Both the position numbers and the translations under genes were made by a program. The notes below the pieces were generated by a model that searched no databases, was not told where the DNA came from, and saw only the letters and a list, made by a program, of their open reading frames with translations. This document shows, piece after piece, positions 53,338 through 62,081 of a stretch of DNA of 64,000 bases (position 1 is its first letter; each line of letters starts with the position of its first letter). This DNA is from Sphingopyxis sp. MWB1 (GTDB taxonomy: Bacteria; Pseudomonadota; Alphaproteobacteria; Sphingomonadales; Sphingomonadaceae), in the NCBI RefSeq assembly GCF_000763945.1, contig NZ_JQFJ01000002.1:682001-746000 (forward strand). The letters are read 5' to 3'.

Positions 53338-53985
53338 ATGCGCCGCCGCCTTCCTCTTGCCGCCCTTCTCCTTTCCGCCACGCTCGCTGTCCCCCTGGTG
53401 ATCGCACAGGCACCGCCGCAGGTGCCCGGCGCGCCGGACAAAGCCCGCGTCGCCGCCGGCAGCTATGCCGCCGACCCCGGCCATACGATGGTGGTGTGGG
53501 AGGTCGATCATTTCGGCTTCAGCAAATATAGCGGCATTTTCGGCGATGTGACGGGACGGCTCGTGATCGACCCCACCAATCCGGCCGCCTCAAAAGTCGA
53601 TGTCGCCATTCCGGTGGCCAAGGTCACGACCGCGAGCAGCGGGCTGACCGACCATCTGCTTCGTCCCGGCAAGGATGGCGGCAAGCCCGACTTTTTCGGC
53701 GCGGCCCCAGCGGATGCCAAATTCGTCTCGACCCGGGTGCTGGTCGATAAGGATGGCGACGAGGCCAAGGTGACCGGTAATCTGACGCTGAACGGCGTGA
53801 CGAAGTCGGTCACGCTCGACGTCGAATTTCACGGGGCGGGCACCAACCCCTTCAACAAAAAGGCCACGGTCGGCTTCGATGCCGAAACCACGATCCGCCG
53901 CAGCGATTTTGGCATTTCCTATGGCATTCCCATGGTCAGCGACGAAGTAGAGCTGACCATTCACGCCGCCTTTGAGAAGGAATAG
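53338..53985 (+). CDS. Periplasmic YceI family protein
   Basis: A 215-residue protein with a signal peptide (LPLAALLLSATLAVPLVIAQA) and a YceI lipocalin-like domain (DPGHTMVVWEVDHFGFSKYSG, GNLTLNGVTKSVTLDVEF, FGISYGIPMVSDEVELTIHA). YceI proteins bind isoprenoid or long hydrophobic ligands. It is followed 53 bp later by an exported rhodanese-like gene. Confidence 0.92.
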   Translation: MRRRLPLAALLLSATLAVPLVIAQAPPQVPGAPDKARVAAGSYAADPGHTMVVWEVDHFGFSKYSGIFGDVTGRLVIDPTNPAASKVDVAIPVAKVTTASSGLTDHLLRPGKDGGKPDFFGAAPADAKFVSTRVLVDKDGDEAKVTGNLTLNGVTKSVTLDVEFHGAGTNPFNKKATVGFDAETTIRRSDFGISYGIPMVSDEVELTIHAAFEKE

Positions 53986-54038
53986 CTTCGGGCCGGAATA
54001 GCTGCTGGCCGAAGCACGGCCTCGACGAAAGGATTGCC

Positions 54039-54557
54039 ATGCGCCGGACACCCCTCCTTCTCGCCTGCGCGCTCATTGCGCTTCCCGCCGCCGCACAACC
54101 CGGCGGGGAAACGGATGCCGTCAGCACCCCGCCGCAGATTGACTATGCCGGTTTTGCCGCGCTGACCCAGGCGGTGGCGCCCTATCGGGCCGAACGCCGC
54201 CTCCCCTTTGCGCGGTTCAGGCAAGAGGTCGCACGGCCCGGCGCGCTGCTGCTCGATGCACGGTCGCGCGATGCCTTTGCGGCAGGCCATATTGCGGGCG
54301 CGGTCAACTTGCCGCTCACCGATTTCACCGCCGCGCGCCTCGCCGCCTTGATCGGGCCGGACGTGAACCGCCCCATCTATATTTACTGCAACAATAATTT
54401 TGCCAACGATGCCGAGCCCGTGCCGATGAAACGCGCGCAATTGTCGCTCAACATTCAAACCTTCATCAATCTGGTTGGCTATGGCTATCCCAATGTCTGG
54501 GAATTGGGCGAGGAAATAGACTTTACCGACCCCGCGGTCGCCTGGGTCGCGCCGTAG
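54039..54557 (+). CDS. Exported rhodanese-like protein
   Basis: A 172-residue protein with a signal peptide (PLLLACALIALPAAAQP) and one rhodanese domain: LLLDARSRDAFAAGHIAGAVNLPL holds the CH2A motif, and the active-site cysteine is in IYIYCNNNF. The active loop CNNNFAND is atypical of true thiosulfate sulfurtransferases. It acts in the periplasm. It shares direction with the YceI-like gene. Confidence 0.85.
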   Translation: MRRTPLLLACALIALPAAAQPGGETDAVSTPPQIDYAGFAALTQAVAPYRAERRLPFARFRQEVARPGALLLDARSRDAFAAGHIAGAVNLPLTDFTAARLAALIGPDVNRPIYIYCNNNFANDAEPVPMKRAQLSLNIQTFINLVGYGYPNVWELGEEIDFTDPAVAWVAP

Positions 54558-54664
54558 ATCCCCAGGGACCGCCCGCCAGCGCGCGGCGCTGCACCCAATT
54601 TGTCACATCTGTCTTGTAGAGGATTCGCGAGGGCGAGGCCCCGCCCTCTGCAGGAGCGCGCGAG

Positions 54665-55039
54665 ATGAGCGAATTGCTGCGTGACATAATCGAAGTCAGT
54701 GCCTTTATCAGCGGCGACGAGGAAGAACCCTTGCTGATCGTCGAAGTGGAAGCGCTTTCCGCCAGCGCCGGCTGGGTCAATATCCGGCTCGACCCGCATA
54801 TCTATATCACCCCGCCCGAAGATGGCGTGCAGGATTTCGATCTGGTCGGCGACCGGCCTGCCGGTAACGAGACAGCGACCACGCTGGGCGATACCGATCC
54901 CGCAGCCATCGAAGCCGAGTGGGAAGGCCCGCTCGACGATTGGGTCGTTGGCGTGCGCATTCATGCGGTCAACAATATGATCGAAGACGAGATTTTTGAT
55001 AGCTGGATCGAGGATGAAGAGGATGTCGAAGCCGCCTGA
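54665..55039 (+). CDS. Acidic protein of unknown function
   Basis: A 124-residue, strongly acidic protein (MSELLRDIIEVSAFISGDEE...) with no signal peptide, cysteine or membrane segment; the C-terminus is a run of acidic residues (DSWIEDEEDVEAA). AGGAGCG precedes the ATG by a few bases. I do not recognise the family. It lies alone between the rhodanese-like gene and leuA. Confidence 0.6.
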   Translation: MSELLRDIIEVSAFISGDEEEPLLIVEVEALSASAGWVNIRLDPHIYITPPEDGVQDFDLVGDRPAGNETATTLGDTDPAAIEAEWEGPLDDWVVGVRIHAVNNMIEDEIFDSWIEDEEDVEAA

Positions 55040-55179
55040 ACGGCCTTTCCCCCTTCAGTCTTCCAGTCGATTTGCCCACCCCTGAACTACGCCGGATCGT
55101 TTCCTCTGGAACCGGTCCGGCGACATTTTCCTCCCCTCCCCCTTGCCAAGCCCGGCATAATTGGTCATGGACGCGGGCA

Positions 55180-55230
55180 ATGACTATGCGCGGCCTTCTT
55201 CTTCTGCGACTTACACGCCCTTGGGCGTGA
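55180..55230 (+). CDS. Putative leucine-rich leader peptide upstream of leuA
   Basis: A 16-residue reading frame MTMRGLLLLRLTRPWA carries five leucines, four in a row, 92 bp before the leuA start. Its 3' end forms a hairpin (CACGCCC 55214-55220 with GGGCGTG 55223-55229), and a second hairpin follows (GGCCTGCG 55236-55243 with CGCGGGCC 55252-55259). Stalled translation at scarce Leu-tRNA would disturb the first hairpin. This is the layout of amino acid operon attenuators. No clear U-run follows the second hairpin, and the ribosome-binding site is weak, so the call is tentative. Confidence 0.5.
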   Translation: MTMRGLLLLRLTRPWA

Positions 55231-55259
55231 CTTTCGGCCTGCGCGCTCTGTCGCGGGCC
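55214..55259 (+). promoter_or_regulatory. Candidate leuA attenuator hairpins
   Basis: Stem 1 is CACGCCC/GGGCGTG with a two-base loop, overlapping the last codons of the leader peptide. Stem 2 is GGCCTGCG/CGCGGGCC. They are adjacent, and later GGCC copies (near 55271) could compete for pairing. The mechanism is inferred. Confidence 0.4.
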
Positions 55260-55321
55260 ACGCGCTCAAGGGCCTGATCGACACGATATCCCGCAAATTA
55301 TTTTCCAGAAGAAGAATATCC

Positions 55322-56986
55322 ATGCCCATGCTCCGCGACCCCTCGACCAAATATCGAGCTTTTCCGCAGGTGCCGCTCGACCGCCGCGAATGGCCCGCGC
55401 GTACCATCACCAAAGCCCCTATCTGGCTCTCGACCGATTTGCGTGATGGCAATCAGGCGCTGATCGACCCGATGGATGCGGAGAAGAAAACCCGCTTCTT
55501 CGACCTGCTCGTCAAATGCGGGCTGAAAGAGATTGAGGTCGGCTTCCCCGCATCGGGCGCGACCGATTTCGACTATATCCAGAATCTCGTGCGCTCGGGC
55601 CGCATCCCCGACGATGTCACCCCGCAAGTGCTCACCCAGGCGCGCGCCGACCTCATCCGCACCAGCTTCGACAGTCTCGAAGGCGCAAGGACCGCTATCG
55701 TCCACCTCTATAATGCGGTCAGCCCGGCGTGGCGGCGCATCGTCTTCAATATGGAGATGCCCGAGATCAAGCAGATTGCGATCGAAGGCGCAAAACAGCT
55801 GCGCGACAATGCCGCGCGCCTGCCCGGCACCGACTGGCGTTTTGAATATAGCCCCGAAACCTTCTCCACCGCCGAACTGGATTTCAGCATCGAATGCTGC
55901 GCGGCGGTGATGGATATTCTTCAGCCGACCGCCGACAAGCCGATCATCCTCAACCTGCCCGCAACGGTCGAGGCGGCGACGCCCAACATCTATGCCGACC
56001 AGATTGAATATTTCATCAAACATCTGCCGAACCGCGAAGCCGCCCTGATCAGCCTGCACACGCATAATGATCGCGGAACGGGCGTTGCCGCGGCGGAGCT
56101 TGGCCTGCTCGCGGGTGCCGACCGGGTTGAAGGCTGTTTGTTCGGCAATGGGGAGCGCACGGGCAACACCTGTCTCGTGACCATCGCGCTCAACATGTAT
56201 ACGCAGGGCGTCGATCCCGAACTGGATTTCTCCGATATCGACGAGGTGATCCGGACGGTCGAATATTGCAACAATATCCCCGTTCATCCGCGCCATCCCT
56301 ATGGCGGCGAGCTGGTATACACCGCCTTTTCCGGCAGCCATCAGGACGCGATCAAAAAGGGCTTTGCTGCCCGCGAGCGCCAGAATGACGAAAAATGGGA
56401 AGTGCCCTATCTTCCCATCGACCCCGCCGATCTGGGGCGCAGCTATGAAGCGGTGATCCGCGTCAACAGCCAGTCGGGCAAGGGCGGCGTCGCCTGGGTC
56501 CTCGAACAGGACAAGGGGCTGAAGCTGCCCAAGAAGATGCAGGCGAGTTTCAGCCATGTCGTGCAGGCGGTTGCCGACAGTAGCAGCCGCGAGTTGGGCG
56601 CCGAGGATATCTGGCAAGCCTTTGAACGCAGCTATCTGGCCAGCGATGGCAAGCGTTTCCAGCTTGTCGAATGGTCCGAAACCCATGCGGGTAGCGACCG
56701 GATCTTTGCCGGCAAGCTGACCGTCGATGGCAGCGAACGCAGCGTCAGCGGGCGCGGAAACGGGCTGATGTCGAGCGTGATCGCCGCATTGGCCGAAAGC
56801 GGCGGGCCCGACATGGACATCGTCGATTATAGCGAACATGCCATCGGTCATGGCAGCGATGCGCAGGCCGCCGCCTATGTCGAATGCCGCACAGCAGACG
56901 GCAAAAGCCTCTTTGGCTGCGGGCTCGATACCGATGTAGCGACGGCCAGCGTGCGCGCCATTTTGTCGGCAGCGAACGGCGCCTGA
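55322..56986 (+). CDS. leuA: 2-isopropylmalate synthase
   Basis: A 554-residue enzyme of the long LeuA type (as in actinobacteria), committed step of leucine synthesis. It has the catalytic barrel with WLSTDLRDGNQALIDPMD, LHTHNDRGTGVAAAELGLLAGADRVEGCLFGNGERTGN, HPRHPYGGELVYTAFSGSHQDAIKKG and a C-terminal leucine-binding regulatory domain. The start is MPMLRDPSTKYRAF at 55322. A putative Leu-rich leader lies upstream. Confidence 0.96.
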   Translation: MPMLRDPSTKYRAFPQVPLDRREWPARTITKAPIWLSTDLRDGNQALIDPMDAEKKTRFFDLLVKCGLKEIEVGFPASGATDFDYIQNLVRSGRIPDDVTPQVLTQARADLIRTSFDSLEGARTAIVHLYNAVSPAWRRIVFNMEMPEIKQIAIEGAKQLRDNAARLPGTDWRFEYSPETFSTAELDFSIECCAAVMDILQPTADKPIILNLPATVEAATPNIYADQIEYFIKHLPNREAALISLHTHNDRGTGVAAAELGLLAGADRVEGCLFGNGERTGNTCLVTIALNMYTQGVDPELDFSDIDEVIRTVEYCNNIPVHPRHPYGGELVYTAFSGSHQDAIKKGFAARERQNDEKWEVPYLPIDPADLGRSYEAVIRVNSQSGKGGVAWVLEQDKGLKLPKKMQASFSHVVQAVADSSSRELGAEDIWQAFERSYLASDGKRFQLVEWSETHAGSDRIFAGKLTVDGSERSVSGRGNGLMSSVIAALAESGGPDMDIVDYSEHAIGHGSDAQAAAYVECRTADGKSLFGCGLDTDVATASVRAILSAANGA

Positions 56987-57071
56987 TTTTTTCGGACAAG
57001 CACCGGGCCGGTCCCTTGTTATCGATCATGGCCATCCTATTTGCAAATCATTCGCAAAAGGGAGCCAAGCC

Positions 57072-57944
57072 ATGACCGAGACCGCCGCCACGCAAACCCA
57101 TGACTGGAAAGGCGATGCGGGCGACCGCTGGGCCGCCAATCTCGCGCGGCTCGACCTGATGCTGGCGGATTTCGGAACGGCGGCGCTTGCGGCTGCGCGG
57201 CCTGTGCCCGGCGAAAAGGCGCTCGACATTGGCTGTGGATCGGGAACATCCACCTTTGCGCTCGCCGACGCCATCGGTCCGCAGGGACGGGTCGTGGGGG
57301 TCGATATTTCGCAGCAGTTGATCGACCTCGCCGCAGCCGAAGCCGCAAACGAGGCGGCGCCCGATCGCGCGCCCATCGACTTTCTCTGCGCCGATGCAGC
57401 GACGGCGGACATGAAAGGCGGGCCCTATGACCTGCTCTTTTCCCGCTTTGGCGTGATGTTCTTTGAAGAACCCGTCACCGCCTTTGCCCATATGCGCCGC
57501 GCGCTGGCGCAGGACGGGCGCATCGCCTTCGTCTGTTGGCGCAGTGCGGCAGAGAATGACTGGGTCCGCCTGCCGCTGGGCGCGATCAGCCATATTCTGC
57601 CCCAGCCCCCGGCCAACCCGACCGCGCCCGGCCCCTTTGCCTTTGGCGATGCCGAGTATCTGCGCGACATATTGACCCATGCGGGCTTTGAGCAGATTGG
57701 TATCGAACCGTTCGACACCCCCATCTCCTACGGGCAGGGCGCCACGCGCGAGGCCGCCGTCGATGACGCGCTCGATATGGCGATGGCGGTTGGCCCGCTG
57801 TCGCGCGCGCTTGCCGATCAGCCACCGGAGATTTGCAACAAGGCCGCCAAGGCCGTGCGGGCGGCCTTTGCCGAGCGTCCCGGCGATACATCGGTGCTGA
57901 TCGATGGCGCGGCCTGGATCGTGACGGCGCAGCGCGGCGCATAG
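57072..57944 (+). CDS. Class I SAM-dependent methyltransferase
   Basis: A 290-residue methyltransferase with the SAM motif LDIGCGSGTSTFALAD and VVGVDISQQLIDLA, and DLLFSRFGVMFF in the middle (Methyltransf_25/11 type). AAAAGGGAGCC precedes the ATG. Substrate is unknown. Downstream lies a Rid family gene on the same strand. Confidence 0.85.
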   Translation: MTETAATQTHDWKGDAGDRWAANLARLDLMLADFGTAALAAARPVPGEKALDIGCGSGTSTFALADAIGPQGRVVGVDISQQLIDLAAAEAANEAAPDRAPIDFLCADAATADMKGGPYDLLFSRFGVMFFEEPVTAFAHMRRALAQDGRIAFVCWRSAAENDWVRLPLGAISHILPQPPANPTAPGPFAFGDAEYLRDILTHAGFEQIGIEPFDTPISYGQGATREAAVDDALDMAMAVGPLSRALADQPPEICNKAAKAVRAAFAERPGDTSVLIDGAAWIVTAQRGA

Positions 57945-58037
57945 CCCATGCTTATAATGCGCGCATCAAATCGACTTGGGCGCGCGCTGTGCGGCGGACT
58001 ATGATCGCCTTCTTCACACGCTGAAAAAGGATATCCG

Positions 58038-58382
58038 ATGTCGACCCCGCCGCTTTCTCCCGCCCGCACTGCCGGATCGCTGGTTTTCACCTCGGGCCAG
58101 CTTGCGCGCGGCCCCGATGGCGCGCTGGTCGAGGGCGGGATCGAGGCCCAGGTCGAACAGACGCTCGCCAATCTGATCAAAATATTGGCGAGCGAGGGCT
58201 GCACGCCCGCCGACGTCGTCAAAGTGACCGCCTGGCTGACCGACGCGGCTTATGGCGCAGCTTTCAATGACGTCTATCGCCGTGTTTTCGATGCGCCCTT
58301 CCCCGCACGATCGACCGTCGTGTCCGATCTGCTGGCACCGGGTGCACTGGTCGAAGTTGAAGCGATTGCCCTTCGCCCCTGA
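58038..58382 (+). CDS. RidA/YjgF family 2-iminobutanoate/2-iminopropanoate deaminase-like protein
   Basis: A 114-residue Rid protein. The conserved arginine and end signature are in PFPARSTVVSDLLAPGALVEVEAIA, and SLVFTSGQLARGPDG opens the fold. Rid proteins deaminate reactive enamines made by PLP enzymes. Function of this paralogue is not certain. Followed by a hairpin without T-run (about 58381-58418). Confidence 0.88.
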   Translation: MSTPPLSPARTAGSLVFTSGQLARGPDGALVEGGIEAQVEQTLANLIKILASEGCTPADVVKVTAWLTDAAYGAAFNDVYRRVFDAPFPARSTVVSDLLAPGALVEVEAIALRP

Positions 58383-58418
58383 CGGCCTGGAGGCGCTGCT
58401 ACCGGCGCCTCCACCGTC
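58381..58418 (+). other. Stable hairpin after the Rid gene
   Basis: GACGG and GGAGGCGC pair with GCGCCTCC and CCGTC. No T-run follows on either strand, so it is a hairpin of uncertain role, perhaps mRNA 3'-end protection. The 58419-58588 gap is AT-rich and probably holds the promoter of the GGDEF gene. Confidence 0.5.
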
Positions 58419-58588
58419 AGGAAAATAGTCATCAGCGATTGTTGCAATAGCAATAAATCCAGAAAGGTGACTTGAAAATAGGGATGTTATTACTCGCCTC
58501 GCCCGGATGGTGGCATAATTATATCCAAAATGGATTGATCATTCCATTTTCGACTTAAATATTGCCCGCATTGCCCGTTAAATGGCGC

Positions 58589-59698
58589 ATGACCATGACT
58601 GCGACATCACGCCAAAAGCCGGTGGGGCGGCTCTTGGACTGGCTGGGGGGCCGTCGCTCTCGCTCCACTCCATCGGCGATGGAGGGGGGCATGCGGCGTC
58701 TGTCGCGGGAGGCGCGGCACGAACTGGCGCAGGCCATCACCTCCTTTCTGGTTGAGCAGGACCTCGACATTTCCGCCGCCAACCTCGCGCTGGCGCACGC
58801 GGTTTTCTCTGGCGCAAATCCGCGCTTGGCCCAGATGATCAGCAGCCGGCTTCACGCAGGCGAGCCCATCACCCAGCGCTGGCTCGACGAGCTCATCCAC
58901 GAAGAGGCCCGACGCCAAGATCAACCTGATATTGAAAAGCTGATGGCGCGGCTCGAACGAAATCTCGATACGTTTCAGACACACACGCATGCTGCCCGAC
59001 GCGTAACCACCGACTATGGCAGCGAATTGGAGCAGCATGTCTCTGACCTTGAGGAGGTTCAGCAGACGGGACGCATCGTGTCCAACCTCGCCGGACTTGC
59101 CCGCGCGATGCTTGAGCGGACGCGCAAAGCCGAAGAAGAAATGCGGAAGGCCGAGGAGGAAGCCAAGGCGCTCCGCCGCAGTCTGGCGCGCGCCAAGCGC
59201 GATGCGGAAATTGACCATCTGACAGGCCTGCCCAACCGGCGCGCCTTCGAAACCCTCCTCGAACGCCATTATGGCGAGGCTCGGGAAAGCAAGGAGCCGC
59301 TGACCGTCGCCTTTTGCGACATTGACGAGTTCAAGCGGGTCAATGACGTTCACGGCCATGCGGCGGGGGACCGGGTCATCAAGCTGATTGCCGATACGCT
59401 CGCCAAAATCTCGAACGACCATTGTCATGTCGCGCGCCATGGCGGCGAAGAATTTGTCATGCTGTTTCGCGGTCTGACGCCCGCCGATGCCGCAAAGCGG
59501 CTTGATGAAGCGCGTGAAGAATTGGCCAGCCGCCGCCTGATCAATCGCAAGACCGACGAACCTTTTGGCCAGATTACCTTTTCGGGCGGGGTCGCCGACG
59601 TGTTTGGCCATGAAGATGCACGCGCCGCGCTGAAAGCCGCCGACGGCGCGCTGTATCGCGCCAAGCAACAGGGGCGCAACCGCATCGAACTTGCCTAA
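58589..59698 (+). CDS. GGDEF domain diguanylate cyclase
   Basis: A 369-residue protein. The N-terminal 200 residues are a helical sensor or partner domain of unknown type with a coiled coil (EVQQTGRIVSNLAGLARAML, KAEEEMRKAEEEAKALRRSL) leading into a GGDEF domain: DHLTGLPNRRAFETLL, CDIDEFKRVNDVHGHAAGD and the active-site loop HGGEEF. The loop is intact, so c-di-GMP synthesis is expected. No RxxD inhibitory site is visible just before GGEEF, so feedback may be absent. No membrane segment. Confidence 0.92.
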   Translation: MTMTATSRQKPVGRLLDWLGGRRSRSTPSAMEGGMRRLSREARHELAQAITSFLVEQDLDISAANLALAHAVFSGANPRLAQMISSRLHAGEPITQRWLDELIHEEARRQDQPDIEKLMARLERNLDTFQTHTHAARRVTTDYGSELEQHVSDLEEVQQTGRIVSNLAGLARAMLERTRKAEEEMRKAEEEAKALRRSLARAKRDAEIDHLTGLPNRRAFETLLERHYGEARESKEPLTVAFCDIDEFKRVNDVHGHAAGDRVIKLIADTLAKISNDHCHVARHGGEEFVMLFRGLTPADAAKRLDEAREELASRRLINRKTDEPFGQITFSGGVADVFGHEDARAALKAADGALYRAKQQGRNRIELA

Positions 59699-59717
59699 GA
59701 GCTACCGTGGGGGGACG

Positions 59718-59754
59718 CTGTGGACGGTCGCTTGCTGGCCGTCCACAGTTGTTT
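59718..59754 (+). terminator. Intrinsic terminator after the GGDEF gene
   Basis: CTGTGGACGG (59718-59727) pairs with CCGTCCACAG (59739-59748), followed by TTGTTT. It lies 20 bp after the GGDEF stop and 21 bp before the converging methyltransferase stop. Confidence 0.75.
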
Positions 59755-59774
59755 CAGCCCTTGATCAATCGGCC

Positions 59775-60665
59775 TTACCGGCTCCAGCGCGCAAAAATCG
59801 CCGTAGGCAGGAGGAGGCCGCGCGCTTCCTCGCGCACCGCAAGCTCGCCGCATTCCACCTTGCCGGGAAGATCGGCAAAAAGCTGTGCAACCAGCTCGCC
59901 AATCGCCAGCGCCGACAAACGCACGGCATAAACGGTCAGGAACAGCGCCCGGCTGTCGGCGTCGAGCAATTGGCGGCAGTCGGCGAGCAGCGGCGCAAGC
60001 CCCTGCTCCAACTGCCAGCGTTCGTTATTGGGGCCGCGCCCGAATTTAGGCGGGTCGAGCAAAATCGCGTCATAACGGCGCCCGCGCCGCACTTCGCGCG
60101 CGGTGAACTTGCCCGCATCATCGACGATCCAGCGGATCGGCTTGTCGGCCATATCGGCCAGAGCCGCATTCTCGCGAGCCTGCGCCACCGACTTTTTCGA
60201 GGCATCGACATGGGTGACCGCCGCGCCCTGTGCGGCAAGCGCCTGGCTCCCCACCCCGGTATAGCCAAACAGGTTGAGGAACGCCGGGTCCGCCTTGTCC
60301 GCCACCTGTGCGCGCAGCCAGTCCCACACCGGCGCCATGTCGGGGAAAAAGCCCAGATGCCGAAAGGGGGTGCAACTGGCGGTAAAGGCAGTTTCGCGCC
60401 AGCCCAGCGGCCAGCCCTCAGACGGAACGGGACTTTCAAAATACCAGCGCCCGCCGCCATCCTCGTCCGAGGCGGGTAAAAATTCCCCATCGGCGGCGTC
60501 CCACTCGCTGGCCGGAAGGGCGGGTTCCCACATCGCCTGCGGTTCGGGGCGGATGAAACGATAGGGGCCATAGCGTTCGAGCTTGCGCCCGCCGCCACTG
60601 TCGATCAGGCCATAATCGTCCCAGCCCTCCCCCACCAGGGTGACGAGAGGCAGCAGATCAGCCAT
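59775..60665 (-). CDS. SAM-dependent methyltransferase, RlmI/COG1092-like (rRNA methyltransferase family)
   Basis: A 296-residue methyltransferase with NLFGYTGVGSQALAAQGAAVTHVDASKKSVAQARENAAL (SAM site) and the catalytic LLDPPKFGRGPNNERW motif, as in RlmI/RlmK-type 23S rRNA methyltransferases; no PUA domain is present. It overlaps the thrC stop region (thrC ends at 60658), so the two genes are coupled. The precise target is unknown. Confidence 0.85.
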   Translation of the reverse strand: MADLLPLVTLVGEGWDDYGLIDSGGGRKLERYGPYRFIRPEPQAMWEPALPASEWDAADGEFLPASDEDGGGRWYFESPVPSEGWPLGWRETAFTASCTPFRHLGFFPDMAPVWDWLRAQVADKADPAFLNLFGYTGVGSQALAAQGAAVTHVDASKKSVAQARENAALADMADKPIRWIVDDAGKFTAREVRRGRRYDAILLDPPKFGRGPNNERWQLEQGLAPLLADCRQLLDADSRALFLTVYAVRLSALAIGELVAQLFADLPGKVECGELAVREEARGLLLPTAIFARWSR

Positions 60666-62055
60666 CGCGCGCCACCGCCAATATATGCGCCTTCACCGTT
60701 TCATAATCGCCGGGCAGTCGATCATAACGCTCCTCGCGCTCGAACAAATTGCCGAGCCGCGCGGGTAAGGATGGCCGCACGCCTGTTGCGCGCTCGACCG
60801 CCTCGCGAAACTTTGCCGGATGGGCGGTCGCCAAGGTGACAATGGGAATATGCGCATCCACATCAGCGGCCCGCGCCGCCGCCAGCCCGACCGCGCTATG
60901 CGGATCGATAATCTGGCCGCCATGTTCCTGCGCCCAGCGGAGCGCGAGCGCCATATCGTCGCCGTCGATGCTCGCGCTCGAAAAGAGCGCCCGCGCTCCG
61001 GTGAGCATATCTTCGGGGATGGTCATCGCGCGATTGGCGTCGAAATCCGCCATCATTGCACGGATAGCCGCGCCGTCGCGCCCCGACAGGTCGAAGAGCA
61101 AGCGCTCGAAATTGCTGCTGACCTGAATATCCATGCTCGGCGTCGCAGTGGGCGTGACCATCCCCGCGCTATAGTCGCCGTTCGACAGCGCACGATGAAG
61201 AATATCGTTGACGTTGGTGGCGACGATCAGCCGCGCGACCGGAAGCCCCATTTGCGCGGCGACATAGCCCGCGAACACATCGCCGAAATTGCCGGTGGGA
61301 ACGCTGAAGGCCACTTCGCGGTCCGGCGCACCCAGCCGCACAGCGGCGTAGAAATAATAGACGATCTGCGCCATCAGCCGCGCCCAGTTGATACTGTTCA
61401 CCGCCGACAGCGTGACCTGTCCGCGCGCTTCTTCATCGCCGAACAGCCGCTTCACCATCGCCTGCGCATCGTCGAAACTGCCGTCGATGGCGATATTGTG
61501 AACATTGGGGGCAAGCACCGTCGTCATCTGCCGCCGCTGGACATCGCTGACGCGCCCTTCGGGATGGAGCATGAAGATACGGATATGCTCGCGCCCCGCC
61601 ACTGCCTCGATCGCCGCCGATCCGGTATCGCCCGAAGTGGCGCCGACGATAGTAATATCCTGATCGCCGCCGCTCAGGAACTTTTCGAACAATTGGCCGA
61701 GCAGTTGCAGCGCAACGTCCTTGAACGCCAGCGTGGGGCCGTGGAAGAGTTCGAGCAGCCAATGGCGATGGTCGAGCTGGACCATCGGCGTGATCGCATC
61801 ATGGCTGAACCGGCCATAGGCGGCCTTGCACAGATCGCGCAGCTCGTCTTCGGACAGCACGCCCGCAACGAAAGGCGTCATGATCCGCACGGCGGTTTCG
61901 ACATAATCGAGGCCTGCCAGCGCCCGGATTTCGTCCGCCGACAGCTTCGGCCATTGCGCGGGGACATAAAGGCCGCCGTCGCTGGCAAGCCCGGTAAGGG
62001 TGGCGGCACGAAAGTCGAGGGTCGGCGCAGAGCCGCGAGTGCTGATATAGTCCAT
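60658..62055 (-). CDS. thrC: Threonine synthase
   Basis: A 465-residue PLP enzyme that converts O-phosphohomoserine to threonine, of the long (yeast-like) type. It opens MDYISTRGSAPTLDFRAATLTGLASDGGLYVP; the PLP lysine is in GPTLAFKDVALQLLGQ, with ATSGDTGSAAIEAV and VPTGNFGDVFAGYVA as cofactor loops. ATG at 62055 is the family start, two codons after an earlier ATG. It lies downstream of a SURF1 gene on the same strand. Confidence 0.95.
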   Translation of the reverse strand: MDYISTRGSAPTLDFRAATLTGLASDGGLYVPAQWPKLSADEIRALAGLDYVETAVRIMTPFVAGVLSEDELRDLCKAAYGRFSHDAITPMVQLDHRHWLLELFHGPTLAFKDVALQLLGQLFEKFLSGGDQDITIVGATSGDTGSAAIEAVAGREHIRIFMLHPEGRVSDVQRRQMTTVLAPNVHNIAIDGSFDDAQAMVKRLFGDEEARGQVTLSAVNSINWARLMAQIVYYFYAAVRLGAPDREVAFSVPTGNFGDVFAGYVAAQMGLPVARLIVATNVNDILHRALSNGDYSAGMVTPTATPSMDIQVSSNFERLLFDLSGRDGAAIRAMMADFDANRAMTIPEDMLTGARALFSSASIDGDDMALALRWAQEHGGQIIDPHSAVGLAAARAADVDAHIPIVTLATAHPAKFREAVERATGVRPSLPARLGNLFEREERYDRLPGDYETVKAHILAVARDG

Positions 62056-62081
62056 GACCAAAAGCGCCTAGCGGCGGCAGG

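Noticed and set aside
55298-56851. 517-codon open frame antisense to leuA
   Set aside because: leuA is complete and conserved; the reverse frame lacks any recognisable domain.
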